Source: Terriglobia bacterium (GTDB taxonomy: Bacteria > Acidobacteriota > Terriglobia > Bryobacterales > Bryobacteraceae). From it: DNA of 64,000 nucleotides. Positions 1-9,362 of this stretch are shown here, piece by piece; position 1 is the stretch's first letter, and every line of letters starts with the position of its first letter. Position numbers and translations under genes: made by a program. The notes below the pieces were generated by a model that worked only from the letters and a program-made list of their open reading frames with translations, was not told where the DNA came from and made no database searches. The DNA lies in the NCBI GenBank assembly GCA_020073145.1, contig JAIQFS010000011.1, forward strand, positions 62,001 to 126,000, read 5' to 3'.

Positions 1-156
1 GTAATGGTGACAACCCGTGTTGGGCTGGCGAGACGCTGCGCTGTGGCAGGACACCAGATCAAACAAAATGCCGCGCCAGCCAGAACCCTCAGCGACCTTT
101 GACGCGTCACTCTCGTCATACCCATCGAGTCACACTGTGCTAATTCTTTCGGTCTT

Positions 157-435
157 CTAGCCGCAGTCGCATGGAGCTGGGGCACAACAAGCCCCGCCCG
201 CACCACACGGATAACTTACAAGCATCGCACCGCATGGGCCGCCTCCAGCAACATTATACGTGGGACACCCACCTCCGCCGGAGTACGACGGATCATAGAA
301 GAAATAAGCGTAGATTTGTTCGTAATACCCGCCCCACAAGCTTGGGCATGGGCGGTCGCAGGACTGACCCACGCAAGGGCCGCTCACCATACTCGCGACA
401 ACAACCCTTCTTTTCGAGCTGCATTTGAACCACAC
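157..435 (-). CDS. Cys/Gly-rich small ORF, possible frameshifted tail of the upstream small protein
   Basis: 92 codons from a GTG at 435, with no clear ribosome site of its own. The product has eleven cysteines, many in PC, SC or CC pairs, plus Gly- and Tyr-rich stretches (SYSGGGG, GGGPCG), as in some small secreted bacterial proteins. It overlaps the end of the co-directional ORF ending at 384. Joined by one frame change between about 435 and 480, the pair would give one exported Cys-rich protein of roughly 170-180 residues. No family recognised. A chance ORF cannot be excluded, since the opposite strand is also open here. Confidence 0.25.
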   Translation of the reverse strand: MWFKCSSKRRVVVASMVSGPCVGQSCDRPCPSLWGGYYEQIYAYFFYDPSYSGGGGCPTYNVAGGGPCGAMLVSYPCGAGGACCAPAPCDCG

Positions 436-713
436 GCCGAGGTTTGGCCGGCCCTGCTTCTGGAGTAGAATCCTTGCAATTCTGCCGCTGAAATCGCAGG
501 CGACCCGGAGCCCTCGAAAATCGAGGCCAATGGGACGCCGGATTCGGTCTGAGTTTGATATTTCCAGGAGAAGCCGTCGGCGTTAGGCGTCCGGAGGAAC
601 ACGAGCCCTGAAACTAGCAATGCGCACAAGATCGGAGCCAAGCGGGTTCCTCGGAACGAGCCGGACACAAGACCGCGCTTTGTGGCGATCAATCGCCTCA
701 CTCGGTCAAACAT
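384..713 (-). CDS. small predicted exported or membrane protein, possibly frameshifted
   Basis: 109 codons. The ATG at 713 is preceded by a strong ribosome site (GGGAGGCG, about 7 bases upstream), which is the best argument that it is expressed. The N-terminus is basic (Arg/Lys through residue 24), followed by one hydrophobic stretch at about residues 25-40 (LAPILCALLVSGLVFL), then a polar tail. This fits a signal peptide or single membrane anchor. I recognise no family. The last 52 bases overlap, in another frame, a second ORF on the same strand that encodes a Cys/Gly-rich tail. The two may be one gene split by a frameshift, or only the first may be real. Confidence 0.4.
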   Translation of the reverse strand: MFDRVRRLIATKRGLVSGSFRGTRLAPILCALLVSGLVFLRTPNADGFSWKYQTQTESGVPLASIFEGSGSPAISAAELQGFYSRSRAGQTSACGSNAARKEGLLSRVW

Positions 714-940
714 GAAACGCCTCCCAATCCTTTCTAAACCAGTGGCCCCAACTCCTCGGTGCCAACACCTGCGCTCTTTCTTAGGAGCATCCTAGTGTTA
801 GCGTATTCTCACCGAATCATAATGGGAAAAGCAATAAGGAAAACAGCTGCATAAAGGAAACACACGCGACAATTCAAAGTGTGTCAAGTTTCGGATTTGC
901 GTGCCGAAGCGCCAGACGTGCAGTACCGGCGGCCGGGCGC

Positions 941-1193
941 ATGGTTCCCACGGAGGAGCTGGTGTGCGGGATGATGGCGTGGAGCGGTCGGCAGGGCCCT
1001 TGGTTTTCTGTTATGCTCATCCATCGAGCTGTTCAATAAAGAAGTGCTGCCCGAGTTCAAGGAGCGCGATCAGCAGTGCGCGCGCCAGCGGGCGGAACGG
1101 AACGCACGCCTTTCGGATAAGGCGATGGCGCGCAAGCCCAAAACGGAAAGTACGCCGGCCCGGACTGTGATTCACGCCGCCGGCCATCACTAG
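941..1193 (+). pseudogene. decayed C-terminal remnant of a luciferase-like (LLM) flavin-dependent oxidoreductase
   Basis: Two pieces of the same type of protein lie in different frames. From 941 one frame reads MVPTEELVCG, resembling the 'PxELVCGTP' segment of LLM-class flavin or F420 oxidoreductases. From about 1017 another frame reads SSIELFNKEVLPEFKERD followed by a basic tail and a stop at 1191-1193, which is the usual C-terminal end of that family. The linking residues are missing and no N-terminal catalytic barrel is found upstream. I therefore read it as a relic left by deletion and frameshift. The assignment rests on remembered family motifs. Confidence 0.4.
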
Positions 1194-1309
1194 GAAGCGG
1201 CGTTGGGCAGGATGGCATCCTGCGCGGCGGTTGGCAACCGCCGCCGGCCGATTGCCAATCGGCCGCAGCTTGCCAAGCGGCCCCACAACACGGGGTGAGA
1301 GAGGGAAAT

Positions 1310-2230
1310 ATGATCGCAATCGACGAAAAGACCATTACCGATGTCGCGCTGGCTCAGATGGCGGGGACGCGGGATCCACGCCTCAAAGAGATCATGGCGT
1401 GCCTGGTCAAACACCTGCACGCCTTCGCGCGGGAGATCGATCTCACGCCCGAAGAATGGATCGACGGCATCAAGTTCCTGACGGCGGTGGGGCAGACCTG
1501 CACGCCGTACCGGCAGGAGTTCATCCTGCTTTCCGATACGCTGGGATTGAGCAGCCTGATCAACTCCCTGCATGACCGGCGCGCCCTGGAAAACGGCACC
1601 AAGACCAGCCTGCTCGGGCCGTTCTACCGCCAGGATTCGCCGCAGCGCAAGCTGGGTGAGTCGATCGCGGCCAACCCTGGGCCCGCGGAGATTTGTATCC
1701 ATGGACGCGTGGTGGACACCGCCGGCAAGGGCATTCCCAACGCCTCCGTCCAGATCTGGCAGACCGACGACGAGGGTGTTTACGACCTGCAACGCAACGA
1801 TCCCTCGGTGATGGATCTGCGCGGCACCTATCACGCCGATGCCGAAGGCCGCTACAACCTGCGGACCGTGCGCCCGCTGGGCTACATGATCCCCATGGAT
1901 GGCCCGGTGGGCGATATGATTCGCGCCCAAGGCCGCCACGGGTACCGCCCCGCCCACATTCACTTCCTGATCGGCGCACCGGGGTACCGGGAACTGGTGA
2001 CGGCGCTGTATCTGCGCAAGGATGATCACATCGACTCCGATACGGTGTTCGGGGTCACGGATTCGCTAGTGACGGAGACGACGAAGAACGATCCGGCGTC
2101 GCCGTTTCCGAATTTGCCGTCGATTTCATTTGATTTCCAACTTGCGGCGGCCAAAGCGGAGGACGCCACGGGCCGGGTGGGTGCGGATCCGTCGCAGATC
2201 ACCAAGAAGACGGTGCAAAGTTCACACTAG
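1310..2230 (+). CDS. intradiol ring-cleavage dioxygenase (hydroxyquinol/catechol 1,2-dioxygenase type)
   Basis: 306 residues. Intradiol dioxygenases use non-haem Fe(III) to open catechol-type rings between the two hydroxyls, giving muconates or maleylacetate. An N-terminal helical dioxygenase domain (about residues 5-100) precedes the beta-sandwich catalytic domain. The expected Fe ligands are visible: Tyr158 (GVYDLQ), Tyr192 (PLGYMIP), His216 and His218 (RPAHIHF). The 'VYDLQ' context is closer to hydroxyquinol dioxygenases than to protocatechuate enzymes. I chose the ATG at 1310 because GAGAGGGA lies just before it; an in-frame GTG at 1295 would add five residues. No maleylacetate reductase or other aromatic pathway gene is nearby, so the substrate is uncertain. 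Confidence 0.85.
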   Translation: MIAIDEKTITDVALAQMAGTRDPRLKEIMACLVKHLHAFAREIDLTPEEWIDGIKFLTAVGQTCTPYRQEFILLSDTLGLSSLINSLHDRRALENGTKTSLLGPFYRQDSPQRKLGESIAANPGPAEICIHGRVVDTAGKGIPNASVQIWQTDDEGVYDLQRNDPSVMDLRGTYHADAEGRYNLRTVRPLGYMIPMDGPVGDMIRAQGRHGYRPAHIHFLIGAPGYRELVTALYLRKDDHIDSDTVFGVTDSLVTETTKNDPASPFPNLPSISFDFQLAAAKAEDATGRVGADPSQITKKTVQSSH

Positions 2231-2299
2231 TAACCAACTGGAAAAGCAGACTTTTCGCTTTCTGCGCCGGTCGGGGCGTACACGCCCTCGATCGGTGGA

Positions 2300-2321
2300 T
2301 TAGAATAGAGTCTAATTCTAA
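2300..2321. promoter_or_regulatory. inverted repeat upstream of the CheB/CheR hybrid kinase
   Basis: Arms TTAGAAT (2300-2306) and ATTCTAA (2315-2321) are a perfect 7-bp inverted repeat around an 8-base spacer. It lies about 23 bases before the TTG start of the kinase and just before its GGGAGGGG ribosome site. TAGAAT at 2301-2306 also resembles a -10 box. It could be an operator, a promoter element or a weak hairpin. A second AT-rich hairpin (GAAAAG / CTTTTC, 2241-2256) sits just after the dioxygenase stop. Confidence 0.3.
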
Positions 2322-2343
2322 GACCCCCCCCGGGAGGGGCTCC

Positions 2344-5300
2344 TTGGCGGAAAGATCGAAGCCGGACGAAGCGCCGAAAGAAGCGAGGCGGGTCAAGGCC
2401 AAGCCGAACTCGTCTCCCGTGCGCCTCCCCGTTCGCAAAAGCGTGCGCGCCGCCAACCACCCGAAACGAAACCAGACGTTCCCGATTGTCGGCGTGGGCG
2501 CTTCGGCGGGAGGGCTGGAGGCGTTTACGGAATTGCTGCGGGCCCTGCCGGCGACCACCGGCATGGCCTTCGTGCTGATCCAGCATATGGATCCGACCCA
2601 TGAGAGCATGCTGCCGCAATTGCTGGCAAAGGCCACCAGCATGCCCGTGCTCCAGGTGCAAGACGGGCTGAAGGTGCGGCCGGATCATGTCTACGTCATT
2701 CCGCAAAATGCGAGTATGACCATCCAGGGAGGGATCCTGCACCTGGAGGCCCGCCATGCGGACAGCGCGGGCAAGATTCTCCCGATCGACGACTTCTTCC
2801 GGACGCTGGCCGAAGAGCGAAAGACGGCGGCCATCGGGGTGGTCCTGTCGGGGACGGCTTCGGACGGCACCCACGGTCTGACCGCGATCAAGGCGGAGGG
2901 CGGGATCACGTTCGCACAGGATGAGGAGTCGGCCCGGTTTCCGGACATGCCGCGGAATGCCGTGGCGGCCGGCAGCGTCGATTTCAGTCTGCCGCCGGCC
3001 GAGATCGCCGCGGAGCTGGCCCGCATGGGCCGCCACCCCTACATCCGGGCAGCGGAGGAGGCCGAATCCGAGGCTGCGGAAGAACCCGACGAAACGCTGC
3101 GCCGGATCTGCATTCTGCTGCGCACGGCGACCTCGGTGGACTTCCACCTCTACAAGTTGGGAACCGTCCGGCGGCGGGTGGCGCGGCGCATGGCGCTGCG
3201 CAAGGTGCATAGCCAGGAGAAGTACCTCCAGCTTCTGCGCGAGGACCAGGCCGAGGTGGATGCGCTGTATGAGGATATCTTTATCCATGTGACCGGGTTC
3301 TTCCGGGATCCCGAGGCGCTGCACGCGCTGCAGCACACGGTTCTGCCGAGGATTCTGGAGCACCACACGGGGAACCAGCCGGTTCGCGTGTGGGTGCCGG
3401 GGTGCTCCACCGGGGAGGAAGCGTACTCCATCGCCATGGTGCTGATGGAAAGCCTGGAGGCGCTGTCGGCGCGGATGAGGATTCAGATCTTCGGCACCGA
3501 CATTAGCCACGCGGCCATCGAGCACGCGCGCACGGGCATTTATGCGGACGCGGCGATGGCGGGCGTCTCGGAGGAACGGCGGCGCCGATTCTTCGCGCGC
3601 GTGAAGGAGGGCTACCAGATCGAGAAATTCGTGCGGGATCTGTGTATCTTCGCGCGACAGGACGTCACCAAGGATCCGCCGTTCTCGAAGCTGGATCTGA
3701 TCAGTTGCCAAAACCTGTTGATCTACCTGGGTCCGGTCTTGCAGAACCGGGTGGCGGAGACGTTTCATTACGCGCTACAGCCCCATGGCTGGCTGCTGCT
3801 GGGGAAATCGGAATCCATGCGCGCTCAGAGCCACCTGTTCACGGCGGACGAAAACAAGCTCCGGCTGTTCACGCGCAAGCCGGTGCCGGCGCGGCTGTAT
3901 GTGGGTCCGTCGATGATGGAGTTCGCCAAGCCACAGCCCACCACTTCCGCCGGCGAGCCCTCGCCGTCGGCCGACCTGCGGCGGGAAGCCGAGCGGCTCT
4001 TGCTGGAGCAATACGTGCCGGCGGCCCTGGTGGTGGATGCCGATCTGCAAATCGTCCACTTCCAGGGGAAGACCAGCCCGTACCTGGCCCCGGCGACGGG
4101 GCAGCCGAGCTTTCACCTCTTGCGCATGGTGCTGCCCGAGTTGGTGGGAGAGCTGCGCACGGCCATCCACGAGGCCAAAAAGAAGGGCGCCGCCGTGCGC
4201 CGGGAAGGGATCCGGCTGCAGCACAACGGCGGCGTGCGCACCGTGGATCTGTACGTGGCGCCGTTCAAAGGACGCGGCTCCAAGGAGTACGATTTTCTGG
4301 TGGTCTTCCAGGAAAAAGGGCCGGAGCAACCTGGAACGGCCGAACGGGGGCGCTTAGCCGGGAAGGGCCGGGAGCCTGGGCAGGTAGCGCGGTTAAAGCG
4401 TTCGCTGGAGGCGGCGTACCAACAGCTCCAAACCCTGACGGAGGAATACGAGGCCACCAGCGAAGAGATGCGAGCGGTCAACGAAGAGGTGATTTCGAGC
4501 AACGAGGAACTGCAAAGCACCAACGAGGAGTTGGAAACAGCCAAGGAGGAATTGCAGTCGTCGAATGAAGAGCTGATCACGCTCAACGATGAGCTGCAGA
4601 ACCGCAATGTCGAGCTCGGCCAACTGGCCAACGACATGAGCAACCTGCTGGTGGGAGTGGAAATTCCGATCGTCATCCTGGATAGCGAGTTGCGCATCCG
4701 GCGCTTCACGCCGTCCGCGGAGAAGGCGTTCAACCTGATCAGCGGCGATTTCGGTCGTGCCTTCACCAACCTGGCGATCCCGCTGGACGTCACCGACTGG
4801 AAGGAACTGGTGACGGGAGTGGTGGCGCACCGCCGGTTCGTGGAGCGGGACGTGCAGGACCACGAGGGTCACTGGTACAGCCTGCGCATGCGGCCGTATC
4901 AGGCCGGCGAGCACCGGGTGGAAGGCGTCCTGATGGCGCTGTTCGACATCGACACGGTCCGGCGTAGCGTGGACGCGGCTCGCGAAGCACGCGACTTCGC
5001 GGTGGCGATGGTGGAAACGGTGCGGGAACCGGTGGTGGTGCTGGACGGGGATCTGCGGGTCATCAAAGCGACGAATAGCTTCTACGAAACCTTCCGGACA
5101 TCGGCGGCAGAGACGGAGGCGCGCGGTTTCTTCGAGCTCGGCGGGGGCTGGTGGAACGTGACGGGGCTGCGGGAGCGTCTGCAGGACGTGCTGCGGAGCG
5201 ATGAGCGGCTGGAGGACTTCGAGGTGGCCGGGGAGTTTCCGCCCCTCGGCTACCGGTGCATGGTACTCAACGCGCGGCAGATCCGCCGGCAGTCCGGACG

Positions 5301-6771
5301 GCCGGCGTTGATTACTCTGTCCCTCGAGGATGTCACGGAACGCAAGCAGGCGGTGGAAACGCTGCAGCAACGCGACCGCGCGATCCAAGAGGCCAGCGTC
5401 CAAGGCATCGTATCGGCGGGGCCCGATGGCCGGATCGCGATGGTGAATCTCCGGGCGGCGGAAATGTTCGGCTACAACCGCGAGGAGTTGCTGGATCTGC
5501 CGGTGGAAGTGCTGCTGCCGGAGAGCCTGCGGGAGTCCCACGCCGCGCGGCGCGCCGGGTATCTGGCCAACCCCCAGACGCGGCCCATGGGGGCGGGGCT
5601 CGATCTGCGCGGGCGCCGCAAAGACGGGAGCGAGTTTCCCATCGCCATCCAACTGAGCCACATCGAGACCAGGGGCGGAACGCACGCCATCGACATCATC
5701 ACCGATCTGACGGAACGGAGGGAGGCCGAGACAGCGCTGCGACGCAGCGAGGAGCGGCTCATGCTGGCCCAGGAGGTGGCCGGCATCGGGGTTTGGGAGT
5801 GGGACGCCGGGTCGGGTGAGGTGCGTTATTCCCAGGAATGGGGTCCGTTGTACGGCCTTCCGCCGGGGGCACAGGTTTGCGTGGATGAGGAGTGGCTGGC
5901 GATGATTCATCCCGAAGATCGCGAACGCCTTCGGGACCTTCAGGAACGAACCCTGCAGACCGGCGAGCCCTACCAGGCAGAGTTCCGCGTGTTGTGGCCG
6001 GACGCCAGCTTGCACTGGCTGCTGGGGCGGGGCAGCGTCTTCTACGATGAGAGCGGAAATGTGCTGGGCATGCTGGGCGTGACCATGGAGATCACCAGCG
6101 GGAAACAGGCCGAAGAGGAGCGGCAAGCCCTGCTGTTGCGGCTGGCCACGGCTCAGGAAGAAGAGCGGCGGCGCATCTCCCTGGAGCTGCACGACGACCT
6201 GACCCAGCGGCTGGCCGGCCTGGCGATGGAGCTGGGCAGTCTGGCCACCGAATTCCCGGCCGCGTCCGAGCGCCTCAAGAAACGCCTGCGCAATCTGCAG
6301 AGCGGCGTGGTGCAGGCGTCGGAAACCGCCCGCCACGTGGCCTACGAGCTCCACCCCTCCGAGCTCGATGACCTGGGGCTGGCGGCGGCCCTTCGCGCGT
6401 ACTGCGAGGACTTTGGCCGTGATGGAATCACGGTCGAGGTTACCAGCCGCGACCTGCCCGACAAGCTGCCTCGCGAAATCGCCTCCTGTCTCTACCGCGT
6501 CACCCAAGAGAGCTTGCGCAATGTGGTGAAGCACGCCAAGACCGACCGGGCCTCGGTCACCGTAGAGCGGAAAGGAGACCGGATTCTGCTCCAGGTGCGG
6601 GATGCGGGCGTCGGCTTCCCGGTTCCGTCCCTGGGCGCAACCGGGGGGCTGGGCATTCTGAGCATGAGAGAACGCGTGAAGGCCGTCCATGGCCGATTCG
6701 CGATCCGGGCGAAGCCCGGAGAAGGCGCCGAGATTTCCGTGGAGATCCCCCTTCCCGGAGGCAATCCATGA
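2344..6771 (+). CDS. CheB-CheR-PAS hybrid sensor histidine kinase
   Basis: 1475 residues from a TTG start with GGGAGGGG 5-12 bases upstream. Domains in order: a CheB-type methylesterase (about 45-225, with Ser54 in GASAGG, His81 in QHMDP and Asp174 in TASDGTHG); a CheR-type methyltransferase (about 245-500, SAM motif VPGCSTGEEAYS); a PAS-like segment; a coiled coil of repeated 'NEEL' heptads (about 680-760); several PAS domains (about 765-1255); HisKA_3 with His1283 in LELHDDL; and a HATPase (about 1380-1470, N-box NVVKHA). It should sense a signal through PAS and pass phosphate to the regulator whose ATG overlaps its stop. No chemotaxis genes lie nearby, so the CheB/CheR parts probably serve signalling other than classical chemotaxis. 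Confidence 0.9.
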   Translation: MAERSKPDEAPKEARRVKAKPNSSPVRLPVRKSVRAANHPKRNQTFPIVGVGASAGGLEAFTELLRALPATTGMAFVLIQHMDPTHESMLPQLLAKATSMPVLQVQDGLKVRPDHVYVIPQNASMTIQGGILHLEARHADSAGKILPIDDFFRTLAEERKTAAIGVVLSGTASDGTHGLTAIKAEGGITFAQDEESARFPDMPRNAVAAGSVDFSLPPAEIAAELARMGRHPYIRAAEEAESEAAEEPDETLRRICILLRTATSVDFHLYKLGTVRRRVARRMALRKVHSQEKYLQLLREDQAEVDALYEDIFIHVTGFFRDPEALHALQHTVLPRILEHHTGNQPVRVWVPGCSTGEEAYSIAMVLMESLEALSARMRIQIFGTDISHAAIEHARTGIYADAAMAGVSEERRRRFFARVKEGYQIEKFVRDLCIFARQDVTKDPPFSKLDLISCQNLLIYLGPVLQNRVAETFHYALQPHGWLLLGKSESMRAQSHLFTADENKLRLFTRKPVPARLYVGPSMMEFAKPQPTTSAGEPSPSADLRREAERLLLEQYVPAALVVDADLQIVHFQGKTSPYLAPATGQPSFHLLRMVLPELVGELRTAIHEAKKKGAAVRREGIRLQHNGGVRTVDLYVAPFKGRGSKEYDFLVVFQEKGPEQPGTAERGRLAGKGREPGQVARLKRSLEAAYQQLQTLTEEYEATSEEMRAVNEEVISSNEELQSTNEELETAKEELQSSNEELITLNDELQNRNVELGQLANDMSNLLVGVEIPIVILDSELRIRRFTPSAEKAFNLISGDFGRAFTNLAIPLDVTDWKELVTGVVAHRRFVERDVQDHEGHWYSLRMRPYQAGEHRVEGVLMALFDIDTVRRSVDAAREARDFAVAMVETVREPVVVLDGDLRVIKATNSFYETFRTSAAETEARGFFELGGGWWNVTGLRERLQDVLRSDERLEDFEVAGEFPPLGYRCMVLNARQIRRQSGRPALITLSLEDVTERKQAVETLQQRDRAIQEASVQGIVSAGPDGRIAMVNLRAAEMFGYNREELLDLPVEVLLPESLRESHAARRAGYLANPQTRPMGAGLDLRGRRKDGSEFPIAIQLSHIETRGGTHAIDIITDLTERREAETALRRSEERLMLAQEVAGIGVWEWDAGSGEVRYSQEWGPLYGLPPGAQVCVDEEWLAMIHPEDRERLRDLQERTLQTGEPYQAEFRVLWPDASLHWLLGRGSVFYDESGNVLGMLGVTMEITSGKQAEEERQALLLRLATAQEEERRRISLELHDDLTQRLAGLAMELGSLATEFPAASERLKKRLRNLQSGVVQASETARHVAYELHPSELDDLGLAAALRAYCEDFGRDGITVEVTSRDLPDKLPREIASCLYRVTQESLRNVVKHAKTDRASVTVERKGDRILLQVRDAGVGFPVPSLGATGGLGILSMRERVKAVHGRFAIRAKPGEGAEISVEIPLPGGNP

Positions 6772-7409
6772 AAGTGCCGTGTGTCGTTCTGGCCGATGAC
6801 CATTCGTTGATCCTGGCCGGTGTCCGGAGCTTGCTCGGAACCTTCTGTGAAGTTCTGGAGCAAGTCGGGGATGGCCGCTCGCTGGTGGATACCGCTCTGC
6901 GGCTGCGGCCGGACCTGATCCTCCTCGACGTCAGCATGCCCATCCTGAACGGAATCGACGCCGCCCGCCAGATCAAGAAGGCCTGGCCGCAGGCCAAGCT
7001 GCTGTTCCTGAGCGTGCATTCGAGCCCGGTCTATTTACGCGAAGCCCTGAACGCCGGTGGTTCCGGGTATTTGCTCAAGTCTTCCGCTGCCGAAGAGCTG
7101 CGCACCGCGGTGGAAACCGTGCTCAGGGGAAAGATTTACATCGCCCCGGCGTTCGGCGCTAGTATTGTGCACACTTTGTTCACGCCGACCGGCCGGCGCC
7201 CCGGTGCGTCCAACAAATTGACCGGCCGCCAGCGCGAGGTATTGCAGCTGATTGCGGAGGGCCGCTCCAACAAAGAGGCCGCCGCCATTTTGAACGTTTC
7301 CGTGAAGACCGTCGAGTTTCATCGCGGCCGGATCATGACCAAGCTCGGAGTGCATACGGCGGCTGAACTGGCCAGGTGCGCCATGCGGGAACGCCTGGTG
7401 GGAGAATAG
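6768..7409 (+). CDS. NarL/FixJ-type response regulator (REC plus LuxR HTH)
   Basis: 213 residues. The receiver domain covers about residues 5-120, with acidic pair Asp10-Asp11, phospho-acceptor Asp54 in LLDVSMP, and the conserved Lys in YLLKSS. A LuxR-type helix-turn-helix follows at about 145-205 (LTGRQREVLQLIAEG, NVSVKTVEFHRGRI). The ATG lies inside the last codons of the hybrid kinase (ATGA overlap), so the two are translationally coupled. This HisKA_3 kinase with a NarL-type partner is the classic pairing. The ABC exporter gene converges from the other side, with six bases between stops. Target genes cannot be read from the sequence. Confidence 0.92.
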   Translation: MKVPCVVLADDHSLILAGVRSLLGTFCEVLEQVGDGRSLVDTALRLRPDLILLDVSMPILNGIDAARQIKKAWPQAKLLFLSVHSSPVYLREALNAGGSGYLLKSSAAEELRTAVETVLRGKIYIAPAFGASIVHTLFTPTGRRPGASNKLTGRQREVLQLIAEGRSNKEAAAILNVSVKTVEFHRGRIMTKLGVHTAAELARCAMRERLVGE

Positions 7410-7415
7410 GGTTCC

Positions 7416-9362
7416 TCAAGCGGACAGTATTTCGTCGCCGCGTCCGTGGGATTCCATCTGGCGGACCACCATGTCACGGTAGATGCCGCGGGCATTCATC
7501 AGATCCTCGTGGGTACCGCGCTCGATAATGCGGCCATCCTCCATCAGCAGGATCAAGGTAGCGCGGCGGACCGTGGAGAGGCGGTGGGCGATGACAAAGG
7601 TGGTGCGTCCGGCGAGGAGTGCGGCCATGGACGCCTGAATGAGCTGCTCGCTTTCGGTGTCAAGGTTGCTGGTGGCCTCGTCGAGGATGAGGATCTGGGG
7701 AGAGGCGAGGATAGCGCGGGCGATGGCCAGGCGCTGCTGCTGTCCACCGGAGAGCTTGACACCGCGCTCGCCGACAAACGTATCGTAGCCGTCGGGAAGC
7801 TTGACGATGAACTCGTGCGCGTTGGCGCGGCGGGCGGCGTCCAGCACTTCGTCATCGGTGGCGTCGAGACGACTGTAGGCGATATTGTCGCGCACCGAGC
7901 CATCGAACAGGAAAACATCCTGTTGAACCAGCGCCAGCAGGCCGCGGTAGGAACGCAGCCGGAAATCGCGGATGTCGGTTCCATTGACCAGGATGCGGCC
8001 GCGGGTGGGGTCGTGAAACCGGGCGACGAGATCGGTGACGGTGGTTTTGCCGGCGCCGCTGCGGCCGACCAAGGCAACTACCGAGCCGCCGGGGACCACC
8101 ACGTTGAAGTCGTGAACCACGGGCCGCCCCTCGCGGTATTCGAACTCGACCTGATCGAACCGGATCTCCTCGACCACCAGCGGCGCATCGCGGGCGTCGA
8201 GCCGGTCGGGTTTATCGGTGTCCATGGCCAGGAGTTCAAAGACGCGCTCCATCGCTGCGAGCGAGCGCTGCAGTTCGGAGAAGGTATTGACGATGTTCCA
8301 CACCGGGTTGAGCAGCAGAAAGGTGTACCACTGAAAGGCCATGATGTCGCCGATGGAAGCGCCGCCGCGGAGGTTGAGATAACCGCCGTACCAGACGATG
8401 ACCACGTTGACGGCGCCCATCAGCAGGTTCCAGGAAGTCCAGATGACCATCTCGCGGCGCTGGGCGAACATCTCCTTGCGGAGGATGGTATGGCGCCCGC
8501 GAAGGTAATCCAGCCTTTCGCGGACCTCGCGGCGAAAGGCCCGGACGACGCGAATTCCGGAAAACGTTTCGCCCACGCGGCCATCGATATGTTCCGCGTC
8601 CTTACGAAGGGAACGGTAAATGGGCCGAATCCGTTTCGCGGAGATGAAGCTGATGAGCATCACGCCGGGGATGATGGCCAGGGCGGTTAGGGCGAGACGC
8701 CAGTTCAGCGCCATCAAGATGAACACCGCGACAATCAGGCGGATCACCGAGACCGATGGTGACACGATGGCCATCTGGAGCAGGCCGGTCGTGGTATCAA
8801 CGTCGCCGGACAGCCGAGAGAGGATGCCACCGGTCTTCATGTCCCAGAGCTTGGGTAAGGGCAAGTGCAGCAAGCGCTCGAAGAGGGAGTGCCGCAGTGC
8901 GAGCATGATGCGGGTGTTGACCAGGCGCTGGCGGTAGTCCTTGAAGGCGTTGATCAGGTTGGAAGCGATGATGAGGCCGAGAAACAGGGCGCCGGCCGCG
9001 TTGAGGCGCGCCATTCGGGCTCCATGATCGAGGCCGCCGATCAAGAGCACGCGGTCGATCATGAACCGCATGAACAGGGGTTCGAGCATCTGCAGACCGG
9101 CCACCAGCAGCGCGAGGACGAAGAGTCCGCCCACAGCGAAGCGATGGGGCCACAGCCAGCGCAGGTATTCCCGCAGGTAGCGTCGCCGCTGCCGCCGGCG
9201 CGCGAGGGTGGTTTCCGCCGCGGCCGGCCCGCCGTCCGGGGGGGCACCGCCTTCCACTTGCGGCGCGCGTTCCGCGGTCTCAATCGCTTCGTCGAGGCGA
9301 CGCCGCCGGTAGTCCTGCACAAACGCGCGATAGCGTTGCTGGGATGACAGCGGCCGCTTCAT
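7416..9362 (-). CDS. ABC transporter, fused permease and ATPase (MsbA/MDR-like exporter half)
   Basis: 648 residues from an ATG at 9362. A charged cytoplasmic N-terminal stretch (about 1-75) precedes a six-helix exporter membrane domain (about 75-350). The nucleotide-binding domain has Walker A GRSGAGKTT (about 430), signature LSGGQQQRLAIARA (about 536), Walker B ILILDEATSNLD (about 556) and the H-loop His (IAHRLST). One polypeptide carries one membrane and one ATPase domain, so it should act as a homodimer in the inner membrane exporting a lipid, drug or peptide. The substrate cannot be deduced. It is monocistronic here, convergent with the response regulator. Confidence 0.92.
   Translation of the reverse strand: MKRPLSSQQRYRAFVQDYRRRRLDEAIETAERAPQVEGGAPPDGGPAAAETTLARRRQRRRYLREYLRWLWPHRFAVGGLFVLALLVAGLQMLEPLFMRFMIDRVLLIGGLDHGARMARLNAAGALFLGLIIASNLINAFKDYRQRLVNTRIMLALRHSLFERLLHLPLPKLWDMKTGGILSRLSGDVDTTTGLLQMAIVSPSVSVIRLIVAVFILMALNWRLALTALAIIPGVMLISFISAKRIRPIYRSLRKDAEHIDGRVGETFSGIRVVRAFRREVRERLDYLRGRHTILRKEMFAQRREMVIWTSWNLLMGAVNVVIVWYGGYLNLRGGASIGDIMAFQWYTFLLLNPVWNIVNTFSELQRSLAAMERVFELLAMDTDKPDRLDARDAPLVVEEIRFDQVEFEYREGRPVVHDFNVVVPGGSVVALVGRSGAGKTTVTDLVARFHDPTRGRILVNGTDIRDFRLRSYRGLLALVQQDVFLFDGSVRDNIAYSRLDATDDEVLDAARRANAHEFIVKLPDGYDTFVGERGVKLSGGQQQRLAIARAILASPQILILDEATSNLDTESEQLIQASMAALLAGRTTFVIAHRLSTVRRATLILLMEDGRIIERGTHEDLMNARGIYRDMVVRQMESHGRGDEILSA

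Noticed and set aside
4393-6690. 765-codon open frame on the minus strand opposite the hybrid kinase, and 513 codons at 2227-3768
   Set aside because: Both mirror the kinase codons and lack ribosome sites and recognisable domains.
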